Notes: generated by a model from the sequence alone, not told the origin. 64,000 bases of DNA from Bremia lactucae (GCF_004359215.1 NC_090615.1:3282318-3346317); one strand, 5' to 3'. Positions 10,548 to 22,575 are shown, counted from the first letter of the stretch. Numbers and translations are program-made.

Positions 10548-11760
10548 GGGTATGTGATCTCTCCTGAATCAACATACCGTTTCAGACGACCCACGTTAAA
10601 TACGGGGTGCGTCTTCATATACGGGGAAAGGGTGAGCCTATAATTAAGGTCTCCAACCTCTTCTACCACCGTAAACGACCCAATGAAACACGGCTTTAAC
10701 TTCGTTGTACCTCCAGGTAGTACCGATATTGCGTTTTAGGTAGGGGCAGCAGTACTTAGTAGTACTTCTTCCCACTCTATGCGTTCATAATTTTTCCAAC
10801 CATTTTGGTCCGTATATTCTTTTTGTTTATCCTGTGCGCTTGCCATCGCATCACGGACTTTGCGCGTAATGGATAATCGCTCATCCAGAAAGCGTTGAGC
10901 CCCGCTCCCGCTTTTAGCGTCCAACTCGCCTGTGACCCCGCCGAGAGGTCGGTGTAGGACGTAGTTGTGAATAACGAAACATCGATATTGTTTCGGGCGC
11001 ACAGCATTTCTTGCGTGACTCATATACTGACTACTGCCAACCCGGCAGGGTCGCTTGGGCAAGTTTCTGTCTTTGAGATGATACCCTCACGGGTCATCGT
11101 CATATTGACGAAATTATGTCCTTCTTTCGCGCCGAGCATAGTGAGGGGCCCTCCCCCACTAAGACTCGGGCTGCGCACAAACGAGACTGGCGTCCAAGGA
11201 TGGCGCAGTCCGTTAATATAAAACGGTGTCTCACCCGTACTGGCGTAAACACTGTTCTTTATAGCGAACTCCACAAAGGGCAATTGGTTGCTCCATTCTT
11301 TAGGAGCCGCTATATATCGTGCGTAATACATCCGCCACGACCCGATTGGAAAGTAATGTTTGGCCATCGGTCTCGGGGTGATCTGCGGTCGACAGGTGGA
11401 GCTTGCTACCTCGCAGCTCAACACATGTCGCCAAAAACTGACGTAAAACGTAGATCTCGGTCCGATACTATGGACTCGGGCATCCCGTGTAGTCGGTATA
11501 CATGATCCAGGAACAAGAGAGCTACCTTTTTGCCTGTGATCGATGTTTTGCATGGTGCTAAACGTATTGTTTTGCTCAGTCTGTATACAAAGACGACGAG
11601 CCCCGTCCGACCCTTGTGGTCGGACGGCATGCCAAACATGAAGCCCAGACTTACCGACTTCCAACAATCCATCGGTAGCGGCTTCAGTGGCGCGCTGCTG
11701 GAAGATGCAGGCAGAACGCGCTGACTTTGTTCGCAAGAGCAATTATAGTTCGCCACCCAT
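9936..11760 (-). pseudogene. B1 integrase, linker and chromodomain, broken
   Basis: Integrase core reads GFMFGMPSDHKGRTGL at about 11590-11650, where the first catalytic Asp (MDFMFG in B4) is Gly. It continues with SIVSDRDLRF (second Asp) and with FAIKNSVYASTGETPFYING in another frame. The chromodomain (10190-9960) keeps SSFDSWEPIDT but lost a block and gained a small inverted duplication at 10068-10094. The protein would place element DNA in chromatin; this copy is inactive. Confidence 0.8.
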
Positions 11761-11880
11761 CGATAAAGGTGTGGCCTTTGACAGTTTTAAAAATGTCTTT
11801 TCACGGACCAGATGCCCATCCGATGGTGCATCATGGAGCTCGTGAAGTATCATCGACTTGAGATCTGTGTCATCACAAGG

Positions 11881-13634
11881 TCACAGCTGATGCCGTATCA
11901 GGCTATCGCTGAAGCTAAAGCGATTTAGCTTAGCCTTTAAGTGCGACGGAAGGGTTACCTTTCGTCCACCAAAGTGATCCAACAGCAAGCGACAATGTTC
12001 GTCCTGACTGCAGCTCTCTTGTATATCCGAGGCTAACGAGCTCGTCACGTGGTATGCCTTCATGGCAGCCAACGATGACGGCTGAATTTGTGCTTCAGCA
12101 CTAGACACTTTCCTGGTGTCTTACGTCGAATTCTGGTCTGCGCGATAAAGCGTTAGCCAAGATATTCGTCTTACCCGGCTTTTATTCATCTTTGAAATTA
12201 AGTACAGAGCAGAATATGAGCCAAACTCACCGCGCCTCTCCCTAGAGGCGAGAGGTGCGGTGAGTTTATTGCGGTCCGCAGTGATGCGTGATCCGTTTAA
12301 ACCACAAATGGTTCGGTGCCCAATAGGTGCACACGAAACTTGACAAGAGCATACTTTATTGAAAGTAGCTCTTTGTCATGCACAGGGTAATTCAGTTCCG
12401 CGGCTTTTAATAGCCGGGACTGATAAGAGATGACACGGTCAACGCCGTCATCATCCTTCTGCATAAGCGCGCTGCCGATTGCAAAATTATCCGCATCGCA
12501 GACGACGCTAAAGGGCTTATCCGCGTCTGGAAATGCCAAGACCGGTGCCTCTACAAGAGACTGCTTCACTGATGTGAACGCATCTTCTTGTTCTTTTAAC
12601 CAAACCCATTCTGTGTCCTTTTTAAGGAGATCAGATAATGGTTTAGTTTGCTCCGCATAATTCTTGCTATACTTATGCAAGTAATTAGCAAACCCTAGGA
12701 GTCGGCGCAAATCTTTCACATGCCGTGGGATTGGTCATTCCTTTACTAATTTTACCTTGTCTGGGTTTGCTCGTACACCATTTGTACCAAACAATGCAGC
12801 CCAGTACAGGTATCTCAGGGACCCCTATGACGCACTTTTGCAAGTTGACGTACAACTGGGCGTCACCCAAAGTCTGCAACACAGCATCTAAATGACGCTT
12901 GTGCAACTCTATTGCGCTCAGCCGTCCTCGGCCCTACTATGCACGAATACATCGTCAAAGTAATGAGGCGCGTAGGCACGGTGCTGACGCATCACGTGAG
13001 CCACCACTCGGTTGAATGTCGCTGGTGCGTTTTTCAAACCTTGGGGCATCACAAGCCACTCCCAAAGCATACCGCTTGGGGTGCTTACTGCCGTTTTGGC
13101 TACATCGGACTCTCTCATGAGTACCTGATAGTAGCCATCCTTCAAATCCAACGCGGAAAAGATAGTTGACTTTCCCATGGAGTTCAACAAAACATCTTTC
13201 CGCGGGATTGGCGTTTGCGCCGGTATGGTCGCCGTGTTCAGCTTATTATAAGCATGAACCACGCGCCATCCACCTGTGGCTTTACGCACACAAAAGGTTG
13301 GGCTGCAGTGAGGCGATTTGCTCTCACGCACATGTCCCGCCTTGGCTCGTTTGTCGAAGAACTCATCGATATAATCGACTTGTTCTTTCGGCAACGGCCA
13401 TTGCCTGGTCACACAATACTTGGTGCCAGGTTCGAGGTCTATCTCGTGCCCGATGCCCCTATCTGCTGGTAGGCGGCTCGGCACTTCTTCTGGGAACACA
13501 TCACGATGTTTCCACAGAACCTCAAAGAACGGACTGTCTCTCAAGGCATCCCAGCCTTGAGCAGCGTACCGCTTCTTTTTGTCCGTTTCTAGGACGCTCT
13601 CGTCCATTGTGGACGACGAGCAGCAGTCCACCAA
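11881..13634 (-). pseudogene. B1 reverse transcriptase (first copy) and RNase H
   Basis: The longest intact RT stretch in the window is 13634-12918 (238 codons). It carries CVTRQWPLPKEQVDYID, CVRKATGGWRVVHAYNKLN, ALDLKDGYYQ and the catalytic YFDD (PHYFDDVFVHSR). RNase H follows at 12719-12297 (..LAFPDADKPFSVVCDADNFA.., ..LNYPVHDKELLSIKYALVKF). A stop near 12297 and a frameshift near 12720 break the chain. The second, tandem RT copy lies upstream in sense direction. Confidence 0.85.
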
Positions 13635-14783
13635 GTTCTCTTCTGGAACAAGGGCTTATCCGCGTCTGGAAATGCCAAGACCGGTGCCTCGACAAGAGAC
13701 TGCTTCACTGATGTGAACGCACTTCTTGTTCATTTAACCAAACCCATTCTGCGTCCTTTTAAAGGAGATCAGATAATGGTTTAATTTGCTCCGCATAATT
13801 CTTGCAATACTTATGCAAATAATTAGCAAACCCTAGGAATCGGCACAAATACTTCACATGCCGCGGGATTGGCCACTCCTTTACTGATTTTACCTTGCCT
13901 GGGTCTGCTCGTACACCATGTGTACCAACAATGCAGCCCAGAACACATATCTCAGGGACCCCATGACGCACTATTGCAAGCTGACGTACAACAGGGCGTC
14001 ACCCAAAGTCTGCAACACAGCATCTAAATGACGCTTGTGCAACTCTATTGCGCTCAGCCGTCCTCGGCCCTACTATGCACGAACACATCGTCAAAGTAAT
14101 GAAGCGCGTAGGCACGGTGCTGACGCATCACGTGAGCCACCACTCGGTTGAATGTCGCTGGTGCTTTTTCAAACCTTGGGGCATCACAAGCCACTCCCAA
14201 ATCATACCGCTTGGGGTGCTTACTGCCGTTTTGGCTACATCAACACTCGCATGAGTACCTGATAGTAGTCATCCTTCAAATCCAACGCGGAAAAGATAAT
14301 TGACTTTCCAGTGGAGTTCAACAAAACGTTTTCTCGCGGGATTGTCGTTCGCGCCGGTATGGTCACCGTGTTCAGCTTATTGTAAGCATGAGCCACGCGC
14401 CATCCACTTGTGGATTTACGCACACAAAAGGTCGGGCTGCAGTGAGGCGATTTGCTCTCACGCACATGTCCCGCCTTGGCTCGCTTGTCGAAGAACTCAT
14501 CGATATAATCGACTTGTTCTTTCGGCAACGGCCATTGCCTGGTCACACAATACTTGGTGCCAGGTTCGAGGTCAATCTCGTGCCCGATGCCCCTATCTGC
14601 TGGTAGGCGGCTCGGCACTTCTTCTGGGAACACATCGCGATGTTTTCACAGAACTTCGAAGAACGAACTGTTTCTCAAGCCATCCCAACCTTGAGCAGCG
14701 ACCCGTTTCTTTTTGTCCGTTTCTAGGATGCTCTCGTCCATGTGGACGACGAGCAACAGTCCAACTAGTTCACTTCTGGAACT
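12510..14783 (-). repeat. Tandem duplication of ~1.1 kb inside B1 RT
   Basis: Units of about 12510-13644 and 13648-14783 repeat from AGGGCTTATCCGCGTCTGGA to the protease-RT linker (TCCACCAAGTTC or TCCAACTAGTTC). They differ by scattered substitutions and small indels, so the duplication is not recent. Confidence 0.85.
13759..14633 (-). pseudogene. B1 reverse transcriptase, second tandem copy
   Basis: Second RT copy made by the tandem duplication. It holds FPEEVPSRLPADRGIGHEID, CVRKSTSGWRVAHAYNKLN and ALDLKDDYYQ, where Gly of DGYYQ is Asp. It is shorter and has more frameshifts than the first copy. A single element transcript would carry two RT segments, which is not functional. Confidence 0.8.
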
Positions 14784-14836
14784 GGTGTGACTATTTCGTG
14801 GATCTTTCCTTCCTTTAGTTCGGACAGGAACAGATT

Positions 14837-15538
14837 CTACGACATCTCCGGGAGATTAACTATCTCCTTAGCAGATTTACAGAATTGCCGAAGCACCTCA
14901 ACTGAGGATGCTTCCGCAATTTCGTCTTTGACGGCCTCGAACACCTCGTTCGAAGGCCCGCCCTTTTTATTAGGAACTGATCCAAAGGTCACTCGTTTAG
15001 CCGTGCCTTTGATCGTCCTAATCTGTCGGGTACTCTTCTCCGAGTCACTACGACCTTCAACTGTGTTTGACACGACATCAGTTGCATAGGCCTCTCGCAG
15101 GCGTACATCCTAACCGGTGTCCTGAGTAGAGTTCGCAACGGTGCGTGTACGCCAGCCTATCCACGGTTGGCCTTTTGCCAACCATGGCATGCCTAGGATG
15201 AGGTCATACGGACTCTCCATACCTAGCGCTGTGAATTTCTCTTTACAAGAGAAGTCACTAAAATTGAAGGCGAGTTCTTTTTGAACTCCCTCAGACATCA
15301 CGAGCGCGCCGTTCGCTAAACAAACGGTCGCCTCTTTTCGCTTGCCATTCTGGCAAAGCGACTCAAACATCCCCGGTCTCTTTCTTAGAGCCGCGAGTTT
15401 TACAAAATTTTGTGATGCACCCGAATCCACAAGGAGGGTCATCACTTGGTCATAGCCTCGTACTTGAGCGCTATGGACCAGCAGGGTTGAGGTCCGAAAT
15501 TTCGAGACCTCAGAGACTATGCTACCCATTTTTTCCAC
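14837..15538 (-). pseudogene. B1 protease and N-terminal pol linker
   Basis: Aspartic protease at 15538-15110 (142 codons). It has LLVDSGASQNFVKLAAL, an intact D-S-G-A-S active site, and YDLILGMPWLAKGQPWIGW, the second conserved strand. The B4 copy has lost the DSG (DLGTP). The linker 15073-14837 (..VPNKKGGPSNEVFEAVKDEI..) leads into RT. Protease itself looks intact here, but it is separated from gag by stops. Confidence 0.8.
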
Positions 15539-15701
15539 AACTCTGAACTTAGGGGTATTCTGAGTCCGCGTCAGTGGGGCATCCCGCCCCTACTGCGCTT
15601 CTGCATTTCCCACCCCCTCAGTGGTCGATTCAGAACTCATGCATCTCGCACGCTGGTTCGTGCTATCGCCCTTTGGAAAGGGAGTCCTCTTGCTGGGGAC
15701 A

Positions 15702-16557
15702 CTAGCATAGCAGCGAGCCATCATATGGCCGGCTTACCGCATTTAAAACAGACAAAGTCTGCATTGCATAACTCCATAGGAGTGGCATCCGACCTCTCGG
15801 CGGACGGCTTAAACCAAGCTTTCGCCGAGGCACTGTTGTAGGATTGCTCCTCAAATAAGGCAACTTTGATTGCCTCTTCCATCGTCGACGGCACCTTTTT
15901 AAAAAGGGCGTGTTGCGATGGGCCACGCCGTAGTACGTTCATAAAAGTGGGAACCTTAACGTGCTCCGGCATGGTACCTACGGTAACGGAGGCCGACAGC
16001 GAGCGCATCTCCCGCGCATACTCTTGCAGAGATCGCTTCACCTGTCGCGCCTCACAAAAGCGCGCCTGAAGCAACACCTCTTTGTTCGGTGACATGTAGC
16101 GATTCTTTTTCTTAGAGATTGCTCATGTTGAAAAAGCCTTTTCGTCTGCCATAAGCGACGAGCAAGCCCACTCTGAGGCCATACCGCGCAGATGCGACAT
16201 GGCGTAAGACACATTCCAGCTGTCGTCCTCGATGAGTTGCGCCACACCGCATTTTTTCACGGCTAACATCCAGTGGACAATGGTGTGCGCTGCAGTTCCA
16301 TCGAACTTGGGCGGGTCCATCCGAATGGGCTTCGGCTGATGCGGTTGAGCGGAGAGCATCTCAACGGTCCTGTTAAGAGCCTCGCTCCGAGCCTGCTCTC
16401 GCCTAAGCTCATCCTGAGTCTCAACAACAGACGTTGCCGCAGCATGACTTTGTGTCTCGGACGCAACCCTTCGCTGTCCGAGCACGAACGCAACCCTTCG
16501 CTGTCCAATCACGAACGCCTCAAACTGAGCAACATATTGTTCAGGAGGACTACTCAA
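15702..16557 (-). pseudogene. B1 gag, frameshifted
   Basis: Gag starts at the ATG at 16557 and is open to 16123. It continues in another frame at 16095-15721. The first part has a short duplicated block (IGQRRVA and LGQRRVA), then TQDELRREQARSEALNRTVEM (coiled coil) and PIRMDPPKFDGTAAHTIVHW. The second part holds the capsid segment ARQVKRSLQEYAREMRSL and ends at a zinc knuckle (CFKCGKPA..) whose His/Cys half is out of frame. Inactive. Confidence 0.8.
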
Positions 16558-16721
16558 AAGTCTGGTCAGGGCTTGATCACCAAGTCCCTACGCCAAGTGC
16601 TCACCCAACTCTCGATGATGATCGGAAAAATATGGGAAATGTACTTTATCGATATTGAGGCTCATACTCACGTACACGCTCAGATACGCGGGTTGTGGGA
16701 AGGAATTCAAGTCCTATAAAG

Positions 16722-17242
16722 TGTAGGCGGGCACGCCTATTGCGGCTACGCTCTACTCAAGCACACACCTTAGCACAGCGAGGAAGCGGTTTGACCCTTG
16801 CTCTCACGCGCAGTGAGGTACTTGGTGGGCGACTAAGCGACCTCACCCAACGAACTAAGTACCTTAGTACAAGTGACGTCACGGGAGCGGTCATCCGGCT
16901 CCACGTGCGCACTTGTCAACTAGAATAACTGATTTTTGTTAATCGCAACGAATACAAATTCCTATTTTTAAACAATCCTAGAATGCCATCTCTGTAGATA
17001 GACACTAACATTTATTGCGAGCGTATCTTTCTGAATACCTCGCCTAACGGATGACGCTTACCGTCATCCCCGCTAATGTGAATGCCCTCAGGGACATCAC
17101 ATACACAAGGGTGGGTTCACAATGTGAACCACATCCAAGTGGTACGTACAATTACATCACTGAAGTAATTGACCATCCCCTTAAGTGCACAAAGTGTAAT
17201 TAACGGGAATTGTGTCACATAGGGCAACTTAAGCCCATTACA
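16722..17242 (-). repeat. 5' LTR of B1
   Basis: In sense (minus) reading it starts TGTAATGGGCTTAAGTTGCC and ends GCCCGCCTACA. A decayed primer site (TTTATAGGACTTGAATTCC) follows. It carries the palindrome GGATGACG-N5-CGTCATCC near 17048-17070. Its outer end is about 320 bp from the start codon of the CK2 beta gene. Confidence 0.9.
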
Positions 17243-17560
17243 ATTTATGTGATACGTTCCCAAGTAAGTGTCTATTATTAGCACAAGACGCCTAATGAGC
17301 TAACGAATGGCAAATAGCTTTGTGCGAAGGTGGGTGCATGCACCCACCTTCGAGATAAGCAAGCTTTAGTGCATCATGTGATATAGTCACGGAGCACTCA
17401 TAGTAGCCCAAAATTTATAGCTGCTACCTTTTCCGCTGTTTCTTAAGTGCGCTATCTTTTTTGATAATCGGTTTAGAAAGGGGCCCCCCAGCGGACCAAA
17501 GTTAAGCCTCGGTGGTCCGGAAGGAAGGCATAGCTAGCACGGAAATAGCATTTTATAAAC
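17243..17560. other. Upstream region of CK2 beta, with a 28-bp perfect palindrome
   Basis: No gene. At 17325-17352 the sequence CGAAGGTGGGTGCA is followed at once by its exact reverse complement, about 210 bp before the ATG. Near 17493-17520 CGGACCA and TGGTCCG form a short hairpin in the likely 5' UTR. These are candidate regulatory sites by position only. Confidence 0.5.
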
Positions 17561-18464
17561 ATGTCTGACTACGAAGAGGAGGACGAAAAGTGGGTTCAAT
17601 GGTTTTGCAGCTTGTCGGGCAATGAGCCTTTCTGCGAGGTGGCACAGAATTACATCGAAGACTCGTTCAATTTGTACGGCCTGCGCGCCATGGTGCCCAA
17701 CTACCAGGATGCGCTTAATATTATTCTCGACATGACTGGTAGAAATGCTAAATCTAAGTTTCTTTACAACTTCTCGACTTACTTTGTGGATTATATTGAC
17801 TGATCGAAGATATTCCATACGACGACGAAGTGCCCGCATACGCAGCCGAGCTCTACGGACTAATTCACGCCAGATATATAATAACGGCTCACGGACTTGA
17901 TGCCATGGTAAGGTACCGACAATAAAATTGAGTGTCGGTAAACTGATGTGTGTTGGTTAGATGAAAAAATATCGTGAAGGTGACTTTGGGGTGTGCCCGA
18001 GGGCACTGTGTGACGGGCAGCCTGTTGTGCCAGTACGTCGTAACTCAATAGCATTATGCTAAAATGAACTCACTTAAAGGGATGATGCGAGCAGGCAGGG
18101 CTGCACGACGAGTGGAAAAAGTCAGAGATGAAAGTATACTGCCCTAAGTGCCGAGATTTATACACTCCTACCAGCGAGTATCAGACCCCTCCAAGTAAGC
18201 GCAGCTTCCTTTTTGTTATACCAAGTGAACAACAGCTTACTATGTTTCTGTAAAGTTGATGGAGCATATTTCGGTACGACATTCCCGCATCTCTTTTTTC
18301 TGACCTATAAAGAGTTGGAGCCGGCTCCGTCCACGCTGCTATACGTGCCGCGAGTCTTCGGCTACAGGATTTTCAACAATTTAGAAAATCGTCGGCGCTT
18401 ATCAATCCTCGCCAAGGAGGTGGAGGATGAAGAGAAGACACAACAGCTGGTAAGCAAACCTTGA
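17561..18464 (+). CDS. CK2B: Casein kinase 2 regulatory subunit beta
   Basis: Regulatory subunit of protein kinase CK2, which dimerises and binds two catalytic alpha subunits. Five exons fit GT-AG rules: 17561-17738, 17810-17907, 17961-18032, 18095-18194 and 18256-18464, with introns of 71, 53, 62 and 61 nt. They give 218 residues, against about 215 in animals. The N-terminus ([20 protein letters not shown]) and YGLIHARYI are hallmarks. The zinc ribbon is complete: Cys104-X4-Cys109, then exactly 22 residues, then Cys132-X2-Cys135, the family spacing, which supports the exon 3/4 junction. [14 protein letters not shown] and PRVFGYRIF follow. The stop used is in exon 5; a GTAAGC just before it leaves a further C-terminal exon possible. 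This is the first gene of the island, directly downstream of B1. Confidence 0.92.
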
Positions 18465-19424
18465 CTATTGAAACCACGAATAGACACCCTTGCATGTTTG
18501 TACAATTGCATCTCTATTCCTTATGTATCTGCCCTTCGGTGGCAGATAAGTTGGAATGACCATGTTGATAAGTCTCCCGGGCAACCCCGCATCGGCAGTG
18601 CGGTGCTTATATGGGGCTTTGCTCGAGATCATCATGACATGGGAGATGTGGCTATGCGCTGTATATTGTAATGTGTATAATTATCATTGAGGACGTGTCG
18701 GTCAATGAGGTGGCTCGACTTATGTATCTATCTATCTCTGTTCTTTCTTAACTTTAACAGAAGCTGTAATTATGTGTGTTGCCTTCGGTAGCGACGGACG
18801 CTGACAGGAGCTAGACGGAAGGGGGCAGCCGACCCGAATACCGACATGTCATCGACGCGGGTAAAGAAGCGGACAAAGCAAGACGGTTAACGCAAACTAA
18901 GCGTCACTTGCGGATATGTTGGTCTTTTCAGCGGGGAAGGGAAAGCTCGGAGAAGGCGGCTCATCAAAAGAAAGAAGAAAGAAATGACGACGAAGGCGAT
19001 GAAGGTAGATAGATAAAAATTTGAGTTAATCACCGTGCGAGGCGAATGTGATGGTCGAGACTTGAAGCGAGACATTGTCGATACAAGGCGCATTGATTTG
19101 CATCGACTTGTAGCAGCGAGATGAAGGCCAATGAAGCTTTATGCAGGTCCTCACTAGCATATTATATTAACTAAGTGAGCATTCTCCTTTTTGCAGTTTT
19201 TCGTCAAATAAGAAATACAAATTAATTATGTACGGAATGTGTAAAGCGTCATCTGGCCCACAACCAATTTTGGGACCAGTAGTGGCGAAAGCTGAGGTGT
19301 AGGATCGAGACAGCTACAATGAGGTGCGACGACAGATTGACAGAGTTTGCGAAGCTCTTTGTTATTAATGCTTAAACTTTGGTCCAATTCTCATGTAAAT
19401 TGAAGAGATCTAATCCGTCTGCTC
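18465..19424. other. Intergenic region between CK2 beta and NAA35
   Basis: About 960 bp. It should hold the CK2 beta 3' end and the NAA35 promoter. Short ORFs here are not coding-like. No repeat or transposon was recognised. Confidence 0.6.
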
Positions 19425-22151
19425 ATGTCACCGTTTGTATGCTGCTATTCTGGCCGTAGTGATGGGGTAGAGCTTCAGTCAAACTTTTTCAAGTCCAAAT
19501 GGCGTGATGTGACTCAAGTGAGAAATTTTAAGAACACAATACGTCATTTTTTCTGATCCTAAGGTCTTGTGACAGGTAATGAGCACAGCAGCCAATGAGT
19601 TCAAGGTGGGGCAACTTGCACATGAGGACGACTTCAACCTTTTTGAATCCATGTCGGCGCTTGAGCTAATGGACCCAAAAATGGACTCAGGAATGCTGGT
19701 GAATGGTGCGCCGATGCAGTCCATCTCAGCTCGATTGGAAAATTGTTCGTTGCAGCTCGAGTTTTCGTCAGCTCGTGACGTGTTGGCTACATTAGATGCG
19801 CTTTTTTGCTGCGAGATGGGGTGGTTAGATGGTTTGCCGCTGGCGCAGTCGTTATTGACGAGTGTGTACACGCACCGAGACTCCCTAAATGCTCTGTGTG
19901 CGCAGCTTGTGACTCCATTGGAAAATCTGGTGAAGCCAGATGCGGATATTCGACTAGTTTTGACGAAACATGTAGGCAAATCGGCTAAAGACTCTCTCCT
20001 TCTTGTCATGTGTGCGGCAATTCTAGCTTTGCTAAAGACTGCAGACCTTGTGCGAGATGCTGCTTTGCGTGCTGATATTTATGAAGAAGAAGACTTTTCA
20101 CCGGGAAAAGGTTTTGATCTCGGAGTTTTGGCACCCCTTTCCGAGCAAGCGATTGATACATTACTGCAGGTGACTCTTGAACGATTAGAAGGACTACTTG
20201 TGCAACACAAGAATCTGTTTTCCAAAAAGACATTAAAAAAAAAGCAGACAAAAAAGGTAAACACAGCATCCAACAGCAATAGCAAAAGCATCAGTGCTTC
20301 TGGCTATGAGATGCTGCACCAAAATGCTCGAATCGGTGCTATGCTCTGCGAAGCTTTGATACGCCGCATTCAGCTTCGAAGAGAGCTGCTTACTACGTAT
20401 GCTGGTATCGGGTTGGCTGAGGGTGCATTAGATTTGCAACATGCTAGAAATGGCTTTGAAGCTGCTATCAAGCTGATCCAAGAAATAGCTACAGAGCGAA
20501 TTGAGCTTGATCCGGAGTGTTTGGGTGGAAAACCTATTGGATTTGACCCAGGCATTAGTCGCCTACTTCTGTCCGGTTCGCCCCCGCGTGACGTAAAGGT
20601 GCCATCCATTGATGAAGCTCTGGAGCTGATGAAAAAGATATTATCGGAAATGGTAGTCGGTTGCTCTCCGCCTAACTGGAGATGCATTGAAGATCTGCGC
20701 ATCTTTCTTACTCAATTTTCTCGACAGCTGCCCACAATCGTTGCCCGTTCTTACGTACTGGTAAGCGCGTTTTCAAATGGATCTGGTATTTTATTGGTAA
20801 CATTAGACACGCTTGTTGCTACCATTTTTTGATCTAGCTCTTTCTGTATGCTGACAGTAAAATTTACGGTAAATACAACTTCATGGATTGGATGACAGCT
20901 TCCATGGTAATGAATGGAGTGCCGTCGGTGCTGCTATCAACACAGGAGGGCGTGCTTTACTCGTCTCGGTGCATTGAAACTGTATATGAATCGCTGAAGG
21001 TATATTTACACAATAGATCGCGACAACGTCCGCGAATTGAATGTTTATTAAACGAGTGGAGTATTCTTCAAGCGGAGGCAACTGCAGTAGATGAAAGGTT
21101 TACGACTGAGATGAATATCCCGGTATACAACAAGCTTGGTTGATTAGGTTGGTCCACTATTTCTGCTGACATTATAATAAATGCTGTTTGACTAGCGAGC
21201 CGCTCACCCGCGTTACTTTACATCCTGGTCTCTCGAGGAAGCAGTGCAACTAATGCTCCATTACGTGGTGCTGGGTCTTGAGCTGGAACTGTACGCTTTA
21301 TCGGAGCTTGGAATAATTTACTGGTGATGCTTGATTTACACATGATAGCTGTATCGTTTTGACGAATACATTATTAATTTGCTTCTCTTTACAGGTATCT
21401 TGATTACTTAGAAGGCACACGTCTTCAAAATCTAGACGGCACGTGGGCTCTTGTTGAGAAGATGATGGAAATTATGCCAGCTGCACGTCTCCATGAACCC
21501 TTAGTGATAAAGCAGACACATGTGTCAGGAAAGGCTACGAAGAAGTCAAAGGCTAAGAGCAAAAAAAGTTATGCGAATCACACACCCAAAGCGTTGGGGC
21601 CTCCGCGTGACCTTGTTGACCCCATAAAGGCACGGTTCCTCCGTGAAATCAAATACACAGAGCTATTACGCAGCCTAATGCGTGGATACTTCCAGGTGTT
21701 TCACGCTCTGGAGCGTGAGGGTCTCGTGCAAGTAAAAGTGCCCATTTACAGTACACTTGCGCTTCGCTTTCAGCATCGTTTTGCTGCCTTTCAGAAGGTT
21801 CATTACCCCGCTGCGCTTACGTTCGAGGATTACAGTCAGAATAGCAACTTTTCTCTCTACGAAATCGATCTTATATACAAGTCGTCAGAAGAGTGCTTCA
21901 AGTCTGCTCGCGTACACGCTGAGGCATTGCTGAACGACGAAGAAGGGGTAAACACTATCGCCACCACCGACGGCGAGTGGGTTGTTCGCGGCTTAGAGCT
22001 TCCATCACTTTTGAAGGTCTGTATCTCCAATTGTGTTCGGCTCGCCCAGCGCTCTGGATGCATGAGGAAGATGACTACATCCGAGAATCAGATGGATTTT
22101 GACTTTTCAATTCACCCGCATTTTCCCATATTAATATTCCCTTCGCTGTAA
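19425..22151 (+). CDS. NAA35: NatC auxiliary subunit NAA35 (Mak10 family)
   Basis: Auxiliary subunit of the NatC N-terminal acetyltransferase, which anchors the catalytic NAA30 to ribosomes. Five exons close in frame: 19425-19517, 19576-20760, 20838-21138, 21200-21323 and 21395-22151 (introns 58, 77, 61 and 71 nt). They give 819 residues, longer than the ~725 of animals. Exon 1 supplies SKWRDVTQ, matching the family's W-x-DVT start, so the ATG at 19425 is preferred to the one at 19579. The Mak10 signature follows (FKVGQLAHEDDFNLFESMSA, LMDPKMDSGM). Further family blocks are KYNFMDWMTASMVMNGVPS, WSLEEAVQLMLHYVVLGLEL and YWYLDYLEGTRL, the last joined exactly across intron 4. The end is MDFDFSIHPHFPIL. 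A Lys-rich insert at about residues 245-265 is unusual. Confidence 0.92.
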
Positions 22152-22284
22152 AGACAGTGGGGTTGGACAGCACGTTTGAGAAGCTTATTGTGACGCTTTT
22201 TGATGTCAACTAAGCGTCCATAGACTCTATTAGATGATATAACACTATTGCAAATTTATTGCTGCTTTTTGCTCTCTTGCAGCT

Positions 22285-22575
22285 TCAATACTCCTCAGCC
22301 GCGATTTGTACAACCCGCGCCGTGGCGGTAAACATCGTCACTATCAGAAGAACTAGAATATACTGAATACCGATAGACCGTAAAAAATCGATTTTTTTAT
22401 CACTGCCAATATACCGCGTCTTTCCAGTCTCCTGGAGACGATCTATTAGCTCTGCCAGTGCACCTTCGTCTTTTGTCATTAGTGTTGCAATTATAGAAAT
22501 TCCGATCGAAATAGTCTTTGTTTCATTTAAAAACATGTTAAGACGTCGTGCCTTGTCTGTTTTCTCCCGCTCCAC
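22285..22575 (-). CDS. Hypothetical small membrane-anchored protein (doubtful)
   Basis: A 96-codon open frame with no match I recognise. The C-terminal third has one hydrophobic segment (IQYILVLLIVTMFTATARV), and the middle is helix-like and charged. If translation began at the internal Met at 22536, its start codon would overlap the glutaredoxin ATG on the other strand within the tetramer CATG. Against it: it lies in the glutaredoxin promoter and, from the first Met, overlaps glutaredoxin exon 1. It is reported because the composition is protein-like, but it may be chance. Confidence 0.3.
   Translation of the reverse strand: MEREKTDKARRLNMFLNETKTISIGISIIATLMTKDEGALAELIDRLQETGKTRYIGSDKKIDFLRSIGIQYILVLLIVTMFTATARVVQIAAEEY

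Larger units (their letters stand above)
8690..17242 (-). mobile_element. Ty3/gypsy chromovirus B1
   Basis: Minus-strand element with 5' LTR 16722-17242, gag, protease, a tandemly duplicated RT, RNase H, integrase, chromodomain, convergent antisense ORF (9149-10547, + strand), polypurine tract 9016-9031 and a 3' LTR cut at 8690 by element A1. All sense genes are interrupted. It lies directly upstream of the casein kinase 2 beta gene. Confidence 0.9.

Noticed and set aside
10736..11062. Long minus-strand ORFs near 10.8-11.1 kb as separate genes
   Set aside because: They are pieces of the B1 integrase tail (matching B3 and B4), not independent genes.
18887..19093. 68-codon minus-strand ORF with a hydrophobic stretch
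   Set aside because: Pyrimidine-rich composition explains the hydrophobic run. No supporting start context or family.
19579..19581. ATG at 19579 as the NAA35 start
   Set aside because: An upstream exon (19425-19517) with proper splice sites adds the W-x-DVT opening typical of the family.
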